DNA of 64,000 bases from Pseudomonas entomophila L48 (GCF_000026105.1 NC_008027.1:4112501-4176500), one strand, 5' to 3'; positions 10,276 through 18,862 are shown, numbered from the stretch's first letter. The notes: generated by a model not told the origin, from the sequence alone. Program-made: numbers and translations.

Positions 10276-11061
10276 TTACAGCTGCTGGGTGACGAACGAC
10301 AGCATCTTGTCGGCGGCGGAGATGACCTTGGAGTTCATCTCGTAGGCACGCTGGGTGGTGATCATGTTCACCAGTTCTTCCACGGTGCTGACGTTGGAGT
10401 TTTCCAGGGTCTTCTGCAGAGAAGTACCGAAACCATTCAGGCCCGGGGTGCCGATCTGCGGCGCGCCACTGGCGGCAGTTTCGAGGAACAGGTTGTTGCC
10501 GATGGCCTGCAGGCCGGCCGGGTTGATGAAGTCGGCGGTCTGCAGGTTGCCGATGACCTGGGCGGCCGGGTTGCCGGCCGTGGTGATCGACACGGTGCCG
10601 TCCTGGCCGACGGTGAAAGTCTGCGCCTCTGGCGGCACGACAATGGCCGGCTCCAGGGCGAAGCCGTCGGCGTTGACGATCTGGCCATCGGAGTTCAGGT
10701 GGAAGGTACCGTCACGGGTGTACGAGACAGTGCCGTCCGGCTGCAGGATCTGGAAGAAGCCACGGCCGTTGATCGCCATGTCCAGCGGGTTCTCGGTGTT
10801 CTGCAGGCCGCCGGTCTGGAAGTTCTTCTGGGTGCCGACCACACGCACACCGGTACCGACCTGCAGGCCCGAAGGCAGCTCGCTGTCCTGGGTGGACTGC
10901 GCGCCCGGCTGGCGCTTGATCTGGTACAGCAGGTCCTGGAACTCGGCGCGATCACGCTTGAAGCCGGTGGTCGAGACGTTGGCCAGGTTGTTCGAGATGA
11001 CCGTCAGGTTGGTGTCCTGGGCGGACAGGCCGGTCTTAGCAACCCAAAGAGCTGGAAGCAT
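10276..11061 (-). CDS. flgG: Distal rod protein FlgG
   Basis: The 261-aa FlgG starts [44 protein letters not shown], the rod/hook-family signature with the FlgG-specific FQDLLYQ. It ends [40 protein letters not shown]. It builds the distal rod between the proximal rod and the hook. The gap to flgF upstream is 48 bases and to flgH downstream 79 bases. Confidence 0.97.
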   Translation of the reverse strand: MLPALWVAKTGLSAQDTNLTVISNNLANVSTTGFKRDRAEFQDLLYQIKRQPGAQSTQDSELPSGLQVGTGVRVVGTQKNFQTGGLQNTENPLDMAINGRGFFQILQPDGTVSYTRDGTFHLNSDGQIVNADGFALEPAIVVPPEAQTFTVGQDGTVSITTAGNPAAQVIGNLQTADFINPAGLQAIGNNLFLETAASGAPQIGTPGLNGFGTSLQKTLENSNVSTVEELVNMITTQRAYEMNSKVISAADKMLSFVTQQL

Positions 11062-11109
11062 TTAGTGTTCTCCTCGTGCGCCTGTTTTACGGCACCCGTT
11101 CAAATGTGA

Positions 11110-11850
11110 TTAGCCGATTTGCAAAACCCGAGCCATGGCTTGATCGCCTTCCTCGGCCGCTTTCATCATCTTGACGTGCAACTCGAACTGGCGGGACAGT
11201 GCCAGCACCGAAGTCATTTCTTCCACGGCGTTGACGTTACTGCCTTCCAGGAAGCCCGACACCACGCGCACATTGACATCGGCGTCGGCCGGCTGGCCGT
11301 TCTTGGTGTGGATCAGCCCGTCCGGCCCCTTGGTCATGTTCTTGATGTCCGGGTTGACCAGCTTGATGCGGTCGACCTCGGCCATCACCCGTGGGTCCTC
11401 GCCCATGGCGCGGATGCTGATGGTGCCGTCATCGCCGACCTCGACCTTCTGCTGCGGCGGAATCGCGATCGGGCCACCGTTGCCCATGACCGCCATGCCG
11501 TTGCCGGCGCGCAGCACGCCCAGGGCGTCAATGTTCAGGCTGCCGGTGCGCACATAGGCTTCGCTGCCATCCGGGGCCTGCACGGCCATGAAGCCATCGC
11601 CGCTGACCGCCACATCCAGCTCACGGCCGGTCTCGACCAGGGGGCCTGCGCGGAAATCGGTGGCCGGGCGCTCGCTCATGGCAAACGCACGCGCCGGAAA
11701 GCTGTCGCCGAATACCGGCATCGAACGCGCCTGCTCGAGGTCGCGCTGGAAACCGTTGGTGGAAACGTTCGCCAGGTTGTTGGCGTGGGCCTTCTGCGCC
11801 AGCGCGTTCTGGCTGGCGCCGGTCATGGCCACGTAAAGCATCTTGTCCAC
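11110..11850 (-). CDS. flgF: Proximal rod protein FlgF
   Basis: The product has 246 aa when started at the GTG at 11850. A GGAGG lies six bases before that GTG, whereas it would directly abut the alternative ATG at 11856, so the GTG (VDKMLYVAMTGASQNALAQ) is preferred. Rod-family motifs are present ([20 protein letters not shown] at the N-terminus and NVNAVEEMTSVLALSRQFELHVKMMKAAEE near the C-terminus). It is the first gene of the flgFGHIJKL unit, with a sigma-54 promoter about 65 bases upstream. Confidence 0.95.
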   Translation of the reverse strand: MDKMLYVAMTGASQNALAQKAHANNLANVSTNGFQRDLEQARSMPVFGDSFPARAFAMSERPATDFRAGPLVETGRELDVAVSGDGFMAVQAPDGSEAYVRTGSLNIDALGVLRAGNGMAVMGNGGPIAIPPQQKVEVGDDGTISIRAMGEDPRVMAEVDRIKLVNPDIKNMTKGPDGLIHTKNGQPADADVNVRVVSGFLEGSNVNAVEEMTSVLALSRQFELHVKMMKAAEEGDQAMARVLQIG

Positions 11851-11909
11851 AGTCATCCTCCGCTGCACGGGCGGTCGATTGCCGCTCGCCGTGGCTTTGC
11901 GGTGCTTGG

Positions 11910-11926
11910 AGCAAGTTTCGCGCCAA
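11910..11926 (-). promoter_or_regulatory. Sigma-54 promoter of flgFGHIJKL
   Basis: The minus strand reads TGGCGCGAAACTTGCT, with GG and GC exactly ten bases apart as RpoN requires. It lies about 60 bases upstream of the flgF GTG. Pseudomonas flgF operons are known RpoN/FleR class III targets. The regulator is inferred from that. Confidence 0.8.
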
Positions 11927-11940
11927 GTGCTGCAGAAATG

Positions 11941-11971
11941 GCAAAGGCCCCGTGTTTTCGGGGCCTTTGCT
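11941..11971. terminator. Hairpin between the transporter relic and the flgF promoter
   Basis: An 11-bp perfect inverted repeat (GCAAAGGCCCC / GGGGCCTTTGC) with an 8-base loop. No long U-tract follows on the minus strand. It would insulate flgF from upstream transcription. Confidence 0.6.
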
Positions 11972-12066
11972 GAAACAGCCGCCGCGCGAGAGACAAAATC
12001 TCGGCGGCGGACTGCCGACAACGGCAAGGGCTGGCCGCCCCGCCGTCATCGATCGTCACTTCGCTG

Positions 12067-12331
12067 TCAGGTGATGGTGAAGATAACTCCGCCGTGCGCC
12101 TGCCGACCCAAACGATCGCGCCGGCTCGCAAGCTCCGCGGCATCACGCATGCCCTGGCGAGCACCGCGATCGGCAATCAAGTCAGCAGCACCATCAGCAC
12201 AATCACACCCAGCGCCAGCGATACCAGCCTGGGCAGGCTGCGGCCGGGATGACCCCGCCGTAGACTTCGAGCACCAACAGGGGGCCGACCAGCACCAACA
12301 GATGGATCACACCCGAGAACAGGGTCGCCCC
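12067..12331 (-). pseudogene. Decayed fragment of a type I secretion ABC transporter (permease part)
   Basis: No intact frame is present, but adjoining frames give transporter-like peptides in the right order. At 12331-12242 the minus strand encodes LFSGVIHLLVLVGPLLVLEV followed by YGGVIP. From 12242, in another frame, it encodes RSLPRLVSLALGVIVLMVLL and then a stop. A third frame carries on to 12067. The first two pieces match the first transmembrane region of PrtD/LapB-type permease-ATPases (general pattern GPLxMLEVYDRVIPSRSxPTLVAL). The intervening frame changes and stops show it is not functional. I see no ATPase part. Confidence 0.5.
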
Positions 12332-12525
12332 GCATCAAGCCCTCTTTCAGGACTACAGACCGCCGCTCCGGCAGCACGCACGCGCCAGCACCCTTACAGC
12401 TTTTCAAGAGCTCCACCCCTGAAAGAGAGACGTTGCGAGACACGCAAACGAATAGGAATGTCGCGGACCATACCCGAAGAAAATGCCGCAATCGATGGCC
12501 TCAAGCCATCAATTTTTGCCGTGCG

Positions 12526-12711
12526 TCAAAGCTCTCGGCAGGCGGCATTGTTGAAGGGGCCGGCAAAGCGCTTCCAGCCATCGCCCGGCGCCCATTGCGA
12601 GCAGACCAGGCGCCCATCGGCCTGGCTTTCCCAACGCCACCAGGGCGCCATGGCGGCCTGGGCCTGGAGCAGGCAGAACGCCGCGGCGGCAGCGACGATC
12701 AGTGTTTTCAT
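12526..12711 (-). CDS. Small secreted protein of unknown function
   Basis: This 61-aa product has a clear Sec signal peptide (MKTLIVAAAAAFCLLQAQA, cleavage probably near residue 19-22). The short mature part is rich in Trp (four residues) and has two Cys, at about positions 37 and 58, which could form a disulfide. A GAGG Shine-Dalgarno lies eight bases before the ATG. It lies between flgE and the flgF unit, downstream of the flgE terminator, on the same strand. I do not recognise the family. Similar tiny Trp/Cys secreted proteins occur in Pseudomonas, but no function can be assigned. Confidence 0.7.
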   Translation of the reverse strand: MKTLIVAAAAAFCLLQAQAAMAPWWRWESQADGRLVCSQWAPGDGWKRFAGPFNNAACREL

Positions 12712-12730
12712 GAGCCAACCCTCGAAGACG

Positions 12731-12759
12731 ACGAACCCCTTCGCGAGAAAGGGGTTCGT
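12731..12759. terminator. Terminator downstream of flgE
   Basis: Arms ACGAACCCCTT and AAGGGGTTCGT (11 bp, perfect) enclose a 7-base loop about 37 bases past the flgE stop. It separates flgBCDE from the small secreted protein gene. The U-tract is weak. Confidence 0.6.
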
Positions 12760-12795
12760 GTGGTTACGCGTAGTGCGGCGACCTGCCAGCGACCA

Positions 12796-14187
12796 TCAGG
12801 TCATCTGGATGATGGTCTGCATGATGGTGCTTTCGGTGGAGATGGTCTTGGCGTTGGCCTGGTAGTTGCTCTGCGCCTTGATCAGCTCGACCAGCTCCTG
12901 GGTCAGGTTGACGTTGGACGCTTCCAGCGAGTTGGACTCGACGCTGCCCAGGGTGCCGGTCTTCGGCGCATCGATGCCCGGGATGCCCGAGGCGAACGAC
13001 TCTTTCCAGCGGGTGCCGCCGATCTGCTGCAGGCCCTGCGGGTTGGCGAAGCTGGCGATGGCGACCTGGCCGATGGCGCGGGACTGCTGGTTGCTGAAGC
13101 TGGCGAACATCACGCCGGTGGAGTCGATCGACAGGTTCGACAGGATACCGGTGGCGTAGCCGTCCTGAGACTGCGACATACGCGCTGTCGCGGTGTTGTA
13201 GGAGGTGGTGCTGTTCATCGACAGACGCATGCCGTCGGCATTGCCGACCGCGCCATTCGACGCCCAGTTGCCGGCGGCGTCCTTGGCGGCAGGTACCCAG
13301 CCTTTCATGCTGAAGATGTTGTTGGTGACGCTCCATTCGAACTGGCCAGCCGGCGTGGTCGGCACGCCCGTGGCGGCGGTCGACATGTTCTTCACGCTGC
13401 CATCGGGGTTGAAGTTGATGGTGCCGGTCAGCGGAGTGGTACCCGCCGGGGCGGCAGCACCTGGCGTGAATGGGTTGCGCCCATCGACCAGGGTATACAT
13501 GGTCCACTCGTTGGTGCCGGTCTTGCGGTAGAACTGCTCCATGACATGCTCGTTACCCTGGCTGTCGTACACCTTGGTCGGGAACGAGTCGGAGTAGGTA
13601 GTCCGGTCAGTCGGATCGAACGGCTTGTTCGGCACCATCGCCGGTGGCGTCGCGGTGGCGTCCCATACCTGCAGCGGGATATCGAGGGCCGACGAGTTCA
13701 GGTTGATACCCTGATCGATCAGGGTGGTGGACTTGGGCGCCAGCGCCGAGGTGTCGATCTTCAGGTCGGTCAGCACGCCCTTCTGGATCTTGCCGTTGGC
13801 ATCGGCGGCATAGCCTTGCAGGCGCAAGCCGTCGGAGGTGACGACAAAGTTGTCCTTGTTGGTCTGGAACGCACCGGCACGGGAGTAGCTCAGCGAGCCG
13901 TTGTCGGACAGGACGAAGAAGCCCTGGCCCTGGATACCCATGTCCAGCACGTTGCCGGTGTTGTTCACGTCACCCTGGCCGAACTGCTGGGACACGTTGG
14001 CCAGGCGCACGCCGTTGCCGACCTGGTTCTTGCCCACGCCCAGGCGGTTGGCGCCGGCGTAGACGTCGGCGAACTCGGCACGCGACGACTTGAAGCCGTT
14101 GGTGTTGACGTTGGCGATGTTGTTGCCGGTGACGTCCAGTTGCTTGTTGGCTGCGTAAAGACCGCTAAGGCCGATATTGAAAGACAT
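12796..14187 (-). CDS. flgE: Flagellar hook protein FlgE
   Basis: The 463-aa hook subunit starts MSFNIGLSGLYAANKQLDVTGNNIANVNTNGFKSSRAEFADVYA, the hook-family N-terminal signature. It ends SNVNLTQELVELIKAQSNYQANAKTISTESTIMQTIIQMT. The middle (about residues 150-380) is the surface-exposed domain, including AKDAAGNWASNGAVGNADG. It follows flgD after 30 bases and is the last gene of flgBCDE, with a terminator behind it. Confidence 0.97.
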   Translation of the reverse strand: MSFNIGLSGLYAANKQLDVTGNNIANVNTNGFKSSRAEFADVYAGANRLGVGKNQVGNGVRLANVSQQFGQGDVNNTGNVLDMGIQGQGFFVLSDNGSLSYSRAGAFQTNKDNFVVTSDGLRLQGYAADANGKIQKGVLTDLKIDTSALAPKSTTLIDQGINLNSSALDIPLQVWDATATPPAMVPNKPFDPTDRTTYSDSFPTKVYDSQGNEHVMEQFYRKTGTNEWTMYTLVDGRNPFTPGAAAPAGTTPLTGTINFNPDGSVKNMSTAATGVPTTPAGQFEWSVTNNIFSMKGWVPAAKDAAGNWASNGAVGNADGMRLSMNSTTSYNTATARMSQSQDGYATGILSNLSIDSTGVMFASFSNQQSRAIGQVAIASFANPQGLQQIGGTRWKESFASGIPGIDAPKTGTLGSVESNSLEASNVNLTQELVELIKAQSNYQANAKTISTESTIMQTIIQMT

Positions 14188-14217
14188 GTATTCGCTCCTT
14201 CTGCCGTTCTAGCGGCC

Positions 14218-14922
14218 TTAGATTCCGATGGTTTGTACTTTGGAGATACCCAGCTTGCCGATGCCGGCAAGGTTGAGCATCATCTCGCCGCCGTTCTGGA
14301 AGCTGACGCTGTTCACCGTGGCCGGCAGCAGCGTGTACATGATCGCTGCTTTGCCATCGACCGTGGTGGTGGCGGTAAAGGTGTAGTTGCCCGGGCTGAG
14401 CTTCTCGTTCTTGTCGTTGGTACCGTCCCAGATGAAGTCGGCGTTGCCCTTCTTCTGCTCGCCCAACTGGATGGTCTTGACCACGTTGCCATCCTTGTCC
14501 TTGATGGTGACCTTGCCATCGGTGATGTTCTGCGGCACGACCACCTGGCCGGTGAAGCTCTTGGTGGTGTCGACCATGGCCTTCTCGTTCTGCACGATCA
14601 CCGAGCGCCCGACCAGGGACGAGGCCTGCAGCGCCTGGGACGAGCCCATGCCGGTGATGATCGAGTTGACCGAACTGTTGAGGGTCTGGATCCCCTCCAG
14701 GCTGCTGAACTGCGCCAGCTGGGCCACGAACTCGCCGTTATCCTGAGGATCCAGCGGGTTCTGGTGCTGCATCTGGGTGACCAGCAACTGCAGGAACGCA
14801 TCCTTGCCCAGGGCGTTCTTGTCGGTCTTCTCGGTGGTGGGCTTCTTGGTCGTGCCGTCGCTGACACCCGAATTCTTCAGGACATCATTGAGGTTCACGC
14901 CAGTAGTGCTTTCGACTGCCAT
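14218..14922 (-). CDS. flgD: Hook-cap (scaffold) protein FlgD
   Basis: FlgD is the 234-aa cap that guides hook assembly. The conserved N-terminal helix reads LGKDAFLQLLVTQMQHQNPLDPQDNGEFVAQLAQFSSLEG. A FlgD-type Ig-like/tudor domain follows, about residues 90-225, with KDGNVVKTIQLGEQKKG and FIWDGTNDKNEKLSPGNYTF. It is located 15 bases after flgC. The assignment is secure. Confidence 0.97.
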   Translation of the reverse strand: MAVESTTGVNLNDVLKNSGVSDGTTKKPTTEKTDKNALGKDAFLQLLVTQMQHQNPLDPQDNGEFVAQLAQFSSLEGIQTLNSSVNSIITGMGSSQALQASSLVGRSVIVQNEKAMVDTTKSFTGQVVVPQNITDGKVTIKDKDGNVVKTIQLGEQKKGNADFIWDGTNDKNEKLSPGNYTFTATTTVDGKAAIMYTLLPATVNSVSFQNGGEMMLNLAGIGKLGISKVQTIGI

Positions 14923-14937
14923 GGTCCGGTTTCCTTA

Positions 14938-15381
14938 TCACTGACCCAGGGTCAGCACTTTCTGCATCATGGTCTTGGCGGTGTTCATCAGCTCGGCGTT
15001 GGTCTGGAACGCACGGCTGGCGGAGATCATGTCGGCCATCTCCTCGACCACGTTGACGTTGGGGTAGTAGACGTAGCCGTCCTTGTTCGCCGCCGGGTGG
15101 TTCGGCTCGTAGCGCGCCTCGAGGTTGCTCTGGTCCTCGATGATGCCCTTGACCTGCACGCCCTGCCCCGCCTCGCCCTGGTCCTCGAACAGCGACTGGC
15201 CGACGCCGCCCTGGGCCTGCTGGAAGGTGGTGGCGAACACCGGGTGACGGGCGCGGTAGGTCTGGTCGAGGCTCGACGAGACGGTCTCGGCGTTGGCGAT
15301 GTTCGAGGCGACGGTGTTCAGGCGCGTGTTCTGCGCGCTCATGCCGCTACCGGCGATATTGAAGACACTGGCAAGGGACAT
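14938..15381 (-). CDS. flgC: Proximal rod protein FlgC
   Basis: The 147-aa product starts at the ATG at 15381 (MSLASVFNIAGSGMSAQNTRLNTVASNIANAETVSSS), with a GGAG Shine-Dalgarno seven bases upstream. A GTG two codons earlier overlaps the flgB stop and is less likely. It ends ADMISASRAFQTNAELMNTAKTMMQKVLTLGQ. It assembles with FlgB and FlgF into the proximal rod. The flgB stop lies two bases upstream, so the two are translationally close. Confidence 0.96.
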   Translation of the reverse strand: MSLASVFNIAGSGMSAQNTRLNTVASNIANAETVSSSLDQTYRARHPVFATTFQQAQGGVGQSLFEDQGEAGQGVQVKGIIEDQSNLEARYEPNHPAANKDGYVYYPNVNVVEEMADMISASRAFQTNAELMNTAKTMMQKVLTLGQ

Positions 15382-15383
15382 GG

Positions 15384-15791
15384 TCACTCTCCGCGCAGGG
15401 CTGCGACCAGCCCTTTGAATTTACTGTTGAGCAGGGTGAAGCTGGCCTGGAAGCCGACGGCGTTCTCGGCGTAGTTCGACTGCTCCATCTGGGCGTCCAC
15501 GGTGTTCTGGTCGATCGACGGCTGCATCGGCGTGCGGTACTGCAGCGTGTCGTCGGCCATCGCCAGGCCTTCGGCCTCGATGTGACGGCTGTTGGTACGG
15601 TCGAGGGCGATGCGCCCCTTCTGCTGCTTGTCGGCCTCGGCGGCGAGCACCGACGAGAAGTCCATGTCACGCGCCTTGTAGTTGGGCGTGTCGGCGTTGG
15701 CGATGTTGTTGGCCAGCACCTCGGCGCGCTGGGCGCGGAAGCCCAATGCCTTTTCGTGGATGCCGAGCGCTTTGTCGAAGCTGATGCTCAT
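15384..15791 (-). CDS. flgB: Proximal rod protein FlgB
   Basis: The 135-aa product is started at the ATG at 15791 (MSISFDKALGIHEKALGFRAQRAEVLANNIANADTPNYKARDMDFSS). The open frame continues upstream to 15986, but that extension (PRGGSTLPLFWQPSGDG) is unlike FlgB and contains the sigma-54 promoter, so it is not coding. The C-terminus (NTVDAQMEQSNYAENAVGFQASFTLLNSKFKGLVAALRGE) is typical. It is the first gene of flgBCDE. Confidence 0.95.
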   Translation of the reverse strand: MSISFDKALGIHEKALGFRAQRAEVLANNIANADTPNYKARDMDFSSVLAAEADKQQKGRIALDRTNSRHIEAEGLAMADDTLQYRTPMQPSIDQNTVDAQMEQSNYAENAVGFQASFTLLNSKFKGLVAALRGE

Positions 15792-15839
15792 GTCGGGGAA
15801 ACCTTCGAAGGTTGACCAGAATTTCGTTGGCAAAGCTTT

Positions 15840-15856
15840 AGCAAGGGTTGTGCCAA
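15840..15856 (-). promoter_or_regulatory. Sigma-54 promoter of flgBCDE
   Basis: The minus strand reads TGGCACAACCCTTGCT, a near-perfect match to TGGCAC-N5-TTGCW with GG-N10-GC spacing. It lies about 50 bases upstream of the flgB ATG. Control by FleR is inferred from Pseudomonas class III flagellar genes. Confidence 0.9.
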
Positions 15857-15990
15857 CCAACAAATCCCCGATAAACACTGGCCTCTGACCCTTTCCATCG
15901 CCCGACGGCTGCCAGAAAAGCGGCAAAGTGCTTCCGCCTCGTGGAGCCCGAGCGGCAAATGACAGGCGGCAAAAGCGGCAAATCAAAAAA

Positions 15991-16012
15991 TTGACGTCAA
16001 CAGAAGTGTCAA
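15991..16012. promoter_or_regulatory. Palindrome TTGACGTCAA with a nearby half repeat
   Basis: The perfect 10-bp palindrome TTGACGTCAA is followed after six bases by another TGTCAA. It lies in the AT-rich stretch between the diverging flgB unit and the autotransporter gene, so it may be an operator for the latter. No bound protein can be named. Confidence 0.3.
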
Positions 16013-16146
16013 TATGCCACTACCTGGGATAGGATTCGCTCCCCGCGCAGAGGCGTGCCCGTAAGGCCACTCCCGAGAGGATTGCAGACCTCCCGTCACG
16101 CATGGATGCGCGCCGCTTCCCAAGACGATTTCCAAGGAACGAAAAC

Positions 16147-18729
16147 GTGCCTGCGCCCACTTTCCGCAAGACCCTGCTGGCCCTGACCATCAGCGCCAGC
16201 CCCCTGCCTGCCTTGGCGGTATCCGCCCCCCAGACCATCGTCCTGACGGACGCCGGCTATAGCAGCCAGCACCAGACCTACGGCGACGATCTCACATTCA
16301 CCGGGAGTTCCAGCGACATCTTCCGCACCGCCATCGACCTGATCGATGCCAAGGTGCAGGGTGACCTGGCGTTCGATAGCGCGATCAACGCCAACAACGG
16401 CAACTCCTTCGGTTCGAAGAGCGGGGTCGACGGCATTCGTATTGCCGACAGCGAACTCAGCGGCTACTTCTATAACCGCGGCATTGTGAAGACCAATAGC
16501 GCGCAGGGCTCCGCCCTGAAGATCAGCGCGACCGTGCTCGACGGCGACCTGGTCAACGAAGGACAGCTGCAAGCAGGCGGCGATATGACCTCGGGGCCTT
16601 TCGCCCCGCCGAAGGCCGCCATCGACTTGAGCGGTCGCACAGTCATCAACGGCGACCTGATCAATGCCAATGGTGCGCGCATCGTCGGCAACGGCACGCA
16701 ATTGCGCGGCATCAACCTCGCCGGCGCGAGCCTTGAAGGGCGAGTCATCAACAATGGCGAAATCAATGTCGTCGGCCCCAGCGCAGTCGGTATCGATGCC
16801 ACCACCGGCAGTGTCCTGGCCGGCGTGACCAACACCGGCCTGCTGTACATCGGGGCGCAGGAGTCGATCGGCATCAACCTGGACGGCACCACCCTGGTCG
16901 GCGGCATCGGCAATCACGTGGTCAACACCGGAAGGATCACCGCCGGCAACATCGCGATCAAGGTCGGCAATGTCGCCTATGACGGGCCGGGCCTGCAGCC
17001 GCAATACAAGGCCAACGGCGACCTGAACATCTTCAACAGCGGCCGGATCTGGTCCAGGGTGGCTGTCGACGCCACCACCAGCAACCGCCCGGTGGAGCTG
17101 ATCATGCGCGAGGGCAGCGATATCCTGGGCGACCTCAATGGCCTGGCCAACATCGAAGTCGAGGGTAATGCCCGCTATGGCGCCTACTACCCCTTCCAGG
17201 GCAACATCCGCCTGCGCGATGGCGGCTGGCTCGAGGTCGGCAGCGCCGACGAGCCTCCGATCACCTTCAGCCTGGACAGCCAACAGATTAACCTCGAAGG
17301 CAACCTGCGGGTTGCGGACCACTCTTCGCTGGGCCTGTACCTGAGCGAGGAGAGCAACCCAGCCCAGCCCGTGCTCAAAGTCAGCGGCATTGCCGAGTTC
17401 GGCCAGGATGCGCGAATCGCGCTGGCCCCCGAGAGCGAGGACTACCTGCCCGCTGGCGGGCGCTACCTGTTGCTCGAGGCCGGGCAGGTCCAGGTGCTCG
17501 ACGCCAGTGGCCAGGCCGTCGACCCCAACGGCAAACCCAAGGTGGTCAGCACATCGGCACTGCTGAACGTGCGCACCAGCACCCTGGAAGACAACAAGGT
17601 CTATGTCGAGGTCAACACCAAGTCGGAACAGGCCATCGACGAGATGGTCCAGGAACAAGGTGGCGACAAAAACGCCCAGCACGCCCTCAACGGGCTGGCC
17701 GGTTCCGGCCTGCTGGCGCTGTTGAGCAAGGACGATCCGCTGCTGCGCATCGCCTCCCAGGCCGATGAGGCGCAACTGACCCGGCTGGCCGAGCAACTGG
17801 CCCCGGATGTCAGCGATGGCGCCCGCCAGGCCGCCACCGCCAGCCAGCGCCTGATCACCAACGTCACCCTCAACCGCACCAGCGGCCTGCGCGGGGTCGC
17901 CTCGGGCGACACGCTCAAGGACACCGGCGTGTGGGTGCAGACCCTGTACAGCGACGCCACCCAGCAACGCCGCGACGGCATCGCCGGCTACAACGCCTAC
18001 AGCCGCGGCATCGCCGTCGGTGCCGACGGCAAGCTCGACGACCAGCTGACCCTGGGCGTGGCGTACAGCTTCATCGACACCGACGTCAACGGCCGAAGCG
18101 GCAGCAAGACCGACGTAGAGGGCCACGCCTTCACCCTGTACGGCGGCTATGAGCTGGGCAATTACTTCGTCGACGGCAACCTCACCTACGGCTTCAACGA
18201 CAACGAAGGCAAGCGCGACATCGCCGGCACCCGCGCCAAGTCCGACTACGACAGCAAGCAACTGGGTCTGAACCTGGTGGCTGGCTACACCTGGCAGGTC
18301 AGCTCGCAATGGCTGGTCGAGCCGCGCCTGGCCGCGCGCTACAACCGCGTCGACATCGATGGCTACAAGGAGAAAGGCTCGTCCGCCGCACTGAAGATCG
18401 AAGACCAGCGCTACGAAGCCATCGAACTGGGCGCCGGCGTGCGCCTGGCGGGTAGCTATGCCCTGGGTGCAGGCACTCTGGAGCCGCAGTTCAAGCTGAT
18501 GACCTATCACGACTTCGCCGCCGACAAGGTGCAGAACACCTCGACCTTCCTGGTGGGCGGCACACCGTTCGTGACCAACGGCGCCAGCACCGCGCGCAAC
18601 AGCTACGAGGCCGGCGTGGGCGCCGACTACAAGCTGGGCGCGGTCACCGTCGGCCTGAACTACGACTACGTCGGCAAGTCGGGCTTCGATGCCGACGTGT
18701 TCTCGGCCAAGGTGCGCTACGACTTCTGA
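16147..18729 (+). CDS. Autotransporter (type Va) with beta-helix passenger
   Basis: The preferred start is the GTG at 16147, with AAGGA eight bases upstream, giving 860 aa. A frame-compatible ATG at 16102 would add 15 residues before the signal peptide and is less likely. The signal peptide is PAPTFRKTLLALTISASPLPALA. The passenger, about residues 25-540, has repeated N-x-G/I-N-x-G beta-strand motifs (GDLVNEGQLQAG, GDLINANGARIVG, GVTNTGLLYIGA, NTGRITAGNIAI), a right-handed beta-helix pattern. The last 270 or so residues, from TGVWVQTLYSDATQQRR on, are a 12-strand translocator barrel ending in Phe (FSAKVRYDF). It may be an adhesin; no protease triad is evident. It interrupts the flgB-cheR neighbourhood, suggesting insertion. 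Confidence 0.88.
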   Translation: MPAPTFRKTLLALTISASPLPALAVSAPQTIVLTDAGYSSQHQTYGDDLTFTGSSSDIFRTAIDLIDAKVQGDLAFDSAINANNGNSFGSKSGVDGIRIADSELSGYFYNRGIVKTNSAQGSALKISATVLDGDLVNEGQLQAGGDMTSGPFAPPKAAIDLSGRTVINGDLINANGARIVGNGTQLRGINLAGASLEGRVINNGEINVVGPSAVGIDATTGSVLAGVTNTGLLYIGAQESIGINLDGTTLVGGIGNHVVNTGRITAGNIAIKVGNVAYDGPGLQPQYKANGDLNIFNSGRIWSRVAVDATTSNRPVELIMREGSDILGDLNGLANIEVEGNARYGAYYPFQGNIRLRDGGWLEVGSADEPPITFSLDSQQINLEGNLRVADHSSLGLYLSEESNPAQPVLKVSGIAEFGQDARIALAPESEDYLPAGGRYLLLEAGQVQVLDASGQAVDPNGKPKVVSTSALLNVRTSTLEDNKVYVEVNTKSEQAIDEMVQEQGGDKNAQHALNGLAGSGLLALLSKDDPLLRIASQADEAQLTRLAEQLAPDVSDGARQAATASQRLITNVTLNRTSGLRGVASGDTLKDTGVWVQTLYSDATQQRRDGIAGYNAYSRGIAVGADGKLDDQLTLGVAYSFIDTDVNGRSGSKTDVEGHAFTLYGGYELGNYFVDGNLTYGFNDNEGKRDIAGTRAKSDYDSKQLGLNLVAGYTWQVSSQWLVEPRLAARYNRVDIDGYKEKGSSAALKIEDQRYEAIELGAGVRLAGSYALGAGTLEPQFKLMTYHDFAADKVQNTSTFLVGGTPFVTNGASTARNSYEAGVGADYKLGAVTVGLNYDYVGKSGFDADVFSAKVRYDF

Positions 18730-18751
18730 CCCCATTGATGCAACGAAACCT

Positions 18752-18839
18752 CTGTAGGAGCGGCTTCAGCCGCGATCACCCGCGAAGCGGGTGCCAGACA
18801 CCGCGTCGCCCGCATCGCGGCTAAAGCCGCTCCTACAGG
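18752..18839. repeat. Inverted pair of REP palindromes
   Basis: CTGTAGGAGCGGCTTCAGCC at the left is mirrored by GGCTAAAGCCGCTCCTACAG at the right. Between them lies a smaller hairpin (ACCCGCGAAGCGGGT). This is the common P. putida-group REP pair, 20 bases after the autotransporter stop. Confidence 0.9.
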
Positions 18840-18862
18840 CGAACACCACCCGATTAACCAAC

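Noticed and set aside
12177..12491. 104-codon minus-strand frame as an intact gene
   Set aside because: Only its last 20 residues look protein-like, and they match one piece of a broken transporter whose other pieces lie in different frames. It is treated as part of a pseudogene.
12433..15474. 1013-codon open frame opposite flgE-flgD-flgC
   Set aside because: It runs antisense through three certain flagellar genes and their gaps.
15792..15986. N-terminal extension of FlgB
   Set aside because: It would run through the -24/-12 promoter and is unlike FlgB. The normal start MSISFDKALG lies at 15791.
16096..18735. 879-codon open frame on the minus strand opposite the autotransporter
   Set aside because: The plus strand encodes signal peptide, beta-helix and barrel with C-terminal Phe. 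The minus product is a repetitive Ala/Val/Gly shadow.
18752..18839. REP pairs as a CRISPR array or riboswitch
   Set aside because: The repeats are inverted palindromes found singly or in pairs between genes, with no regular spacers, and match known Pseudomonas REP style.
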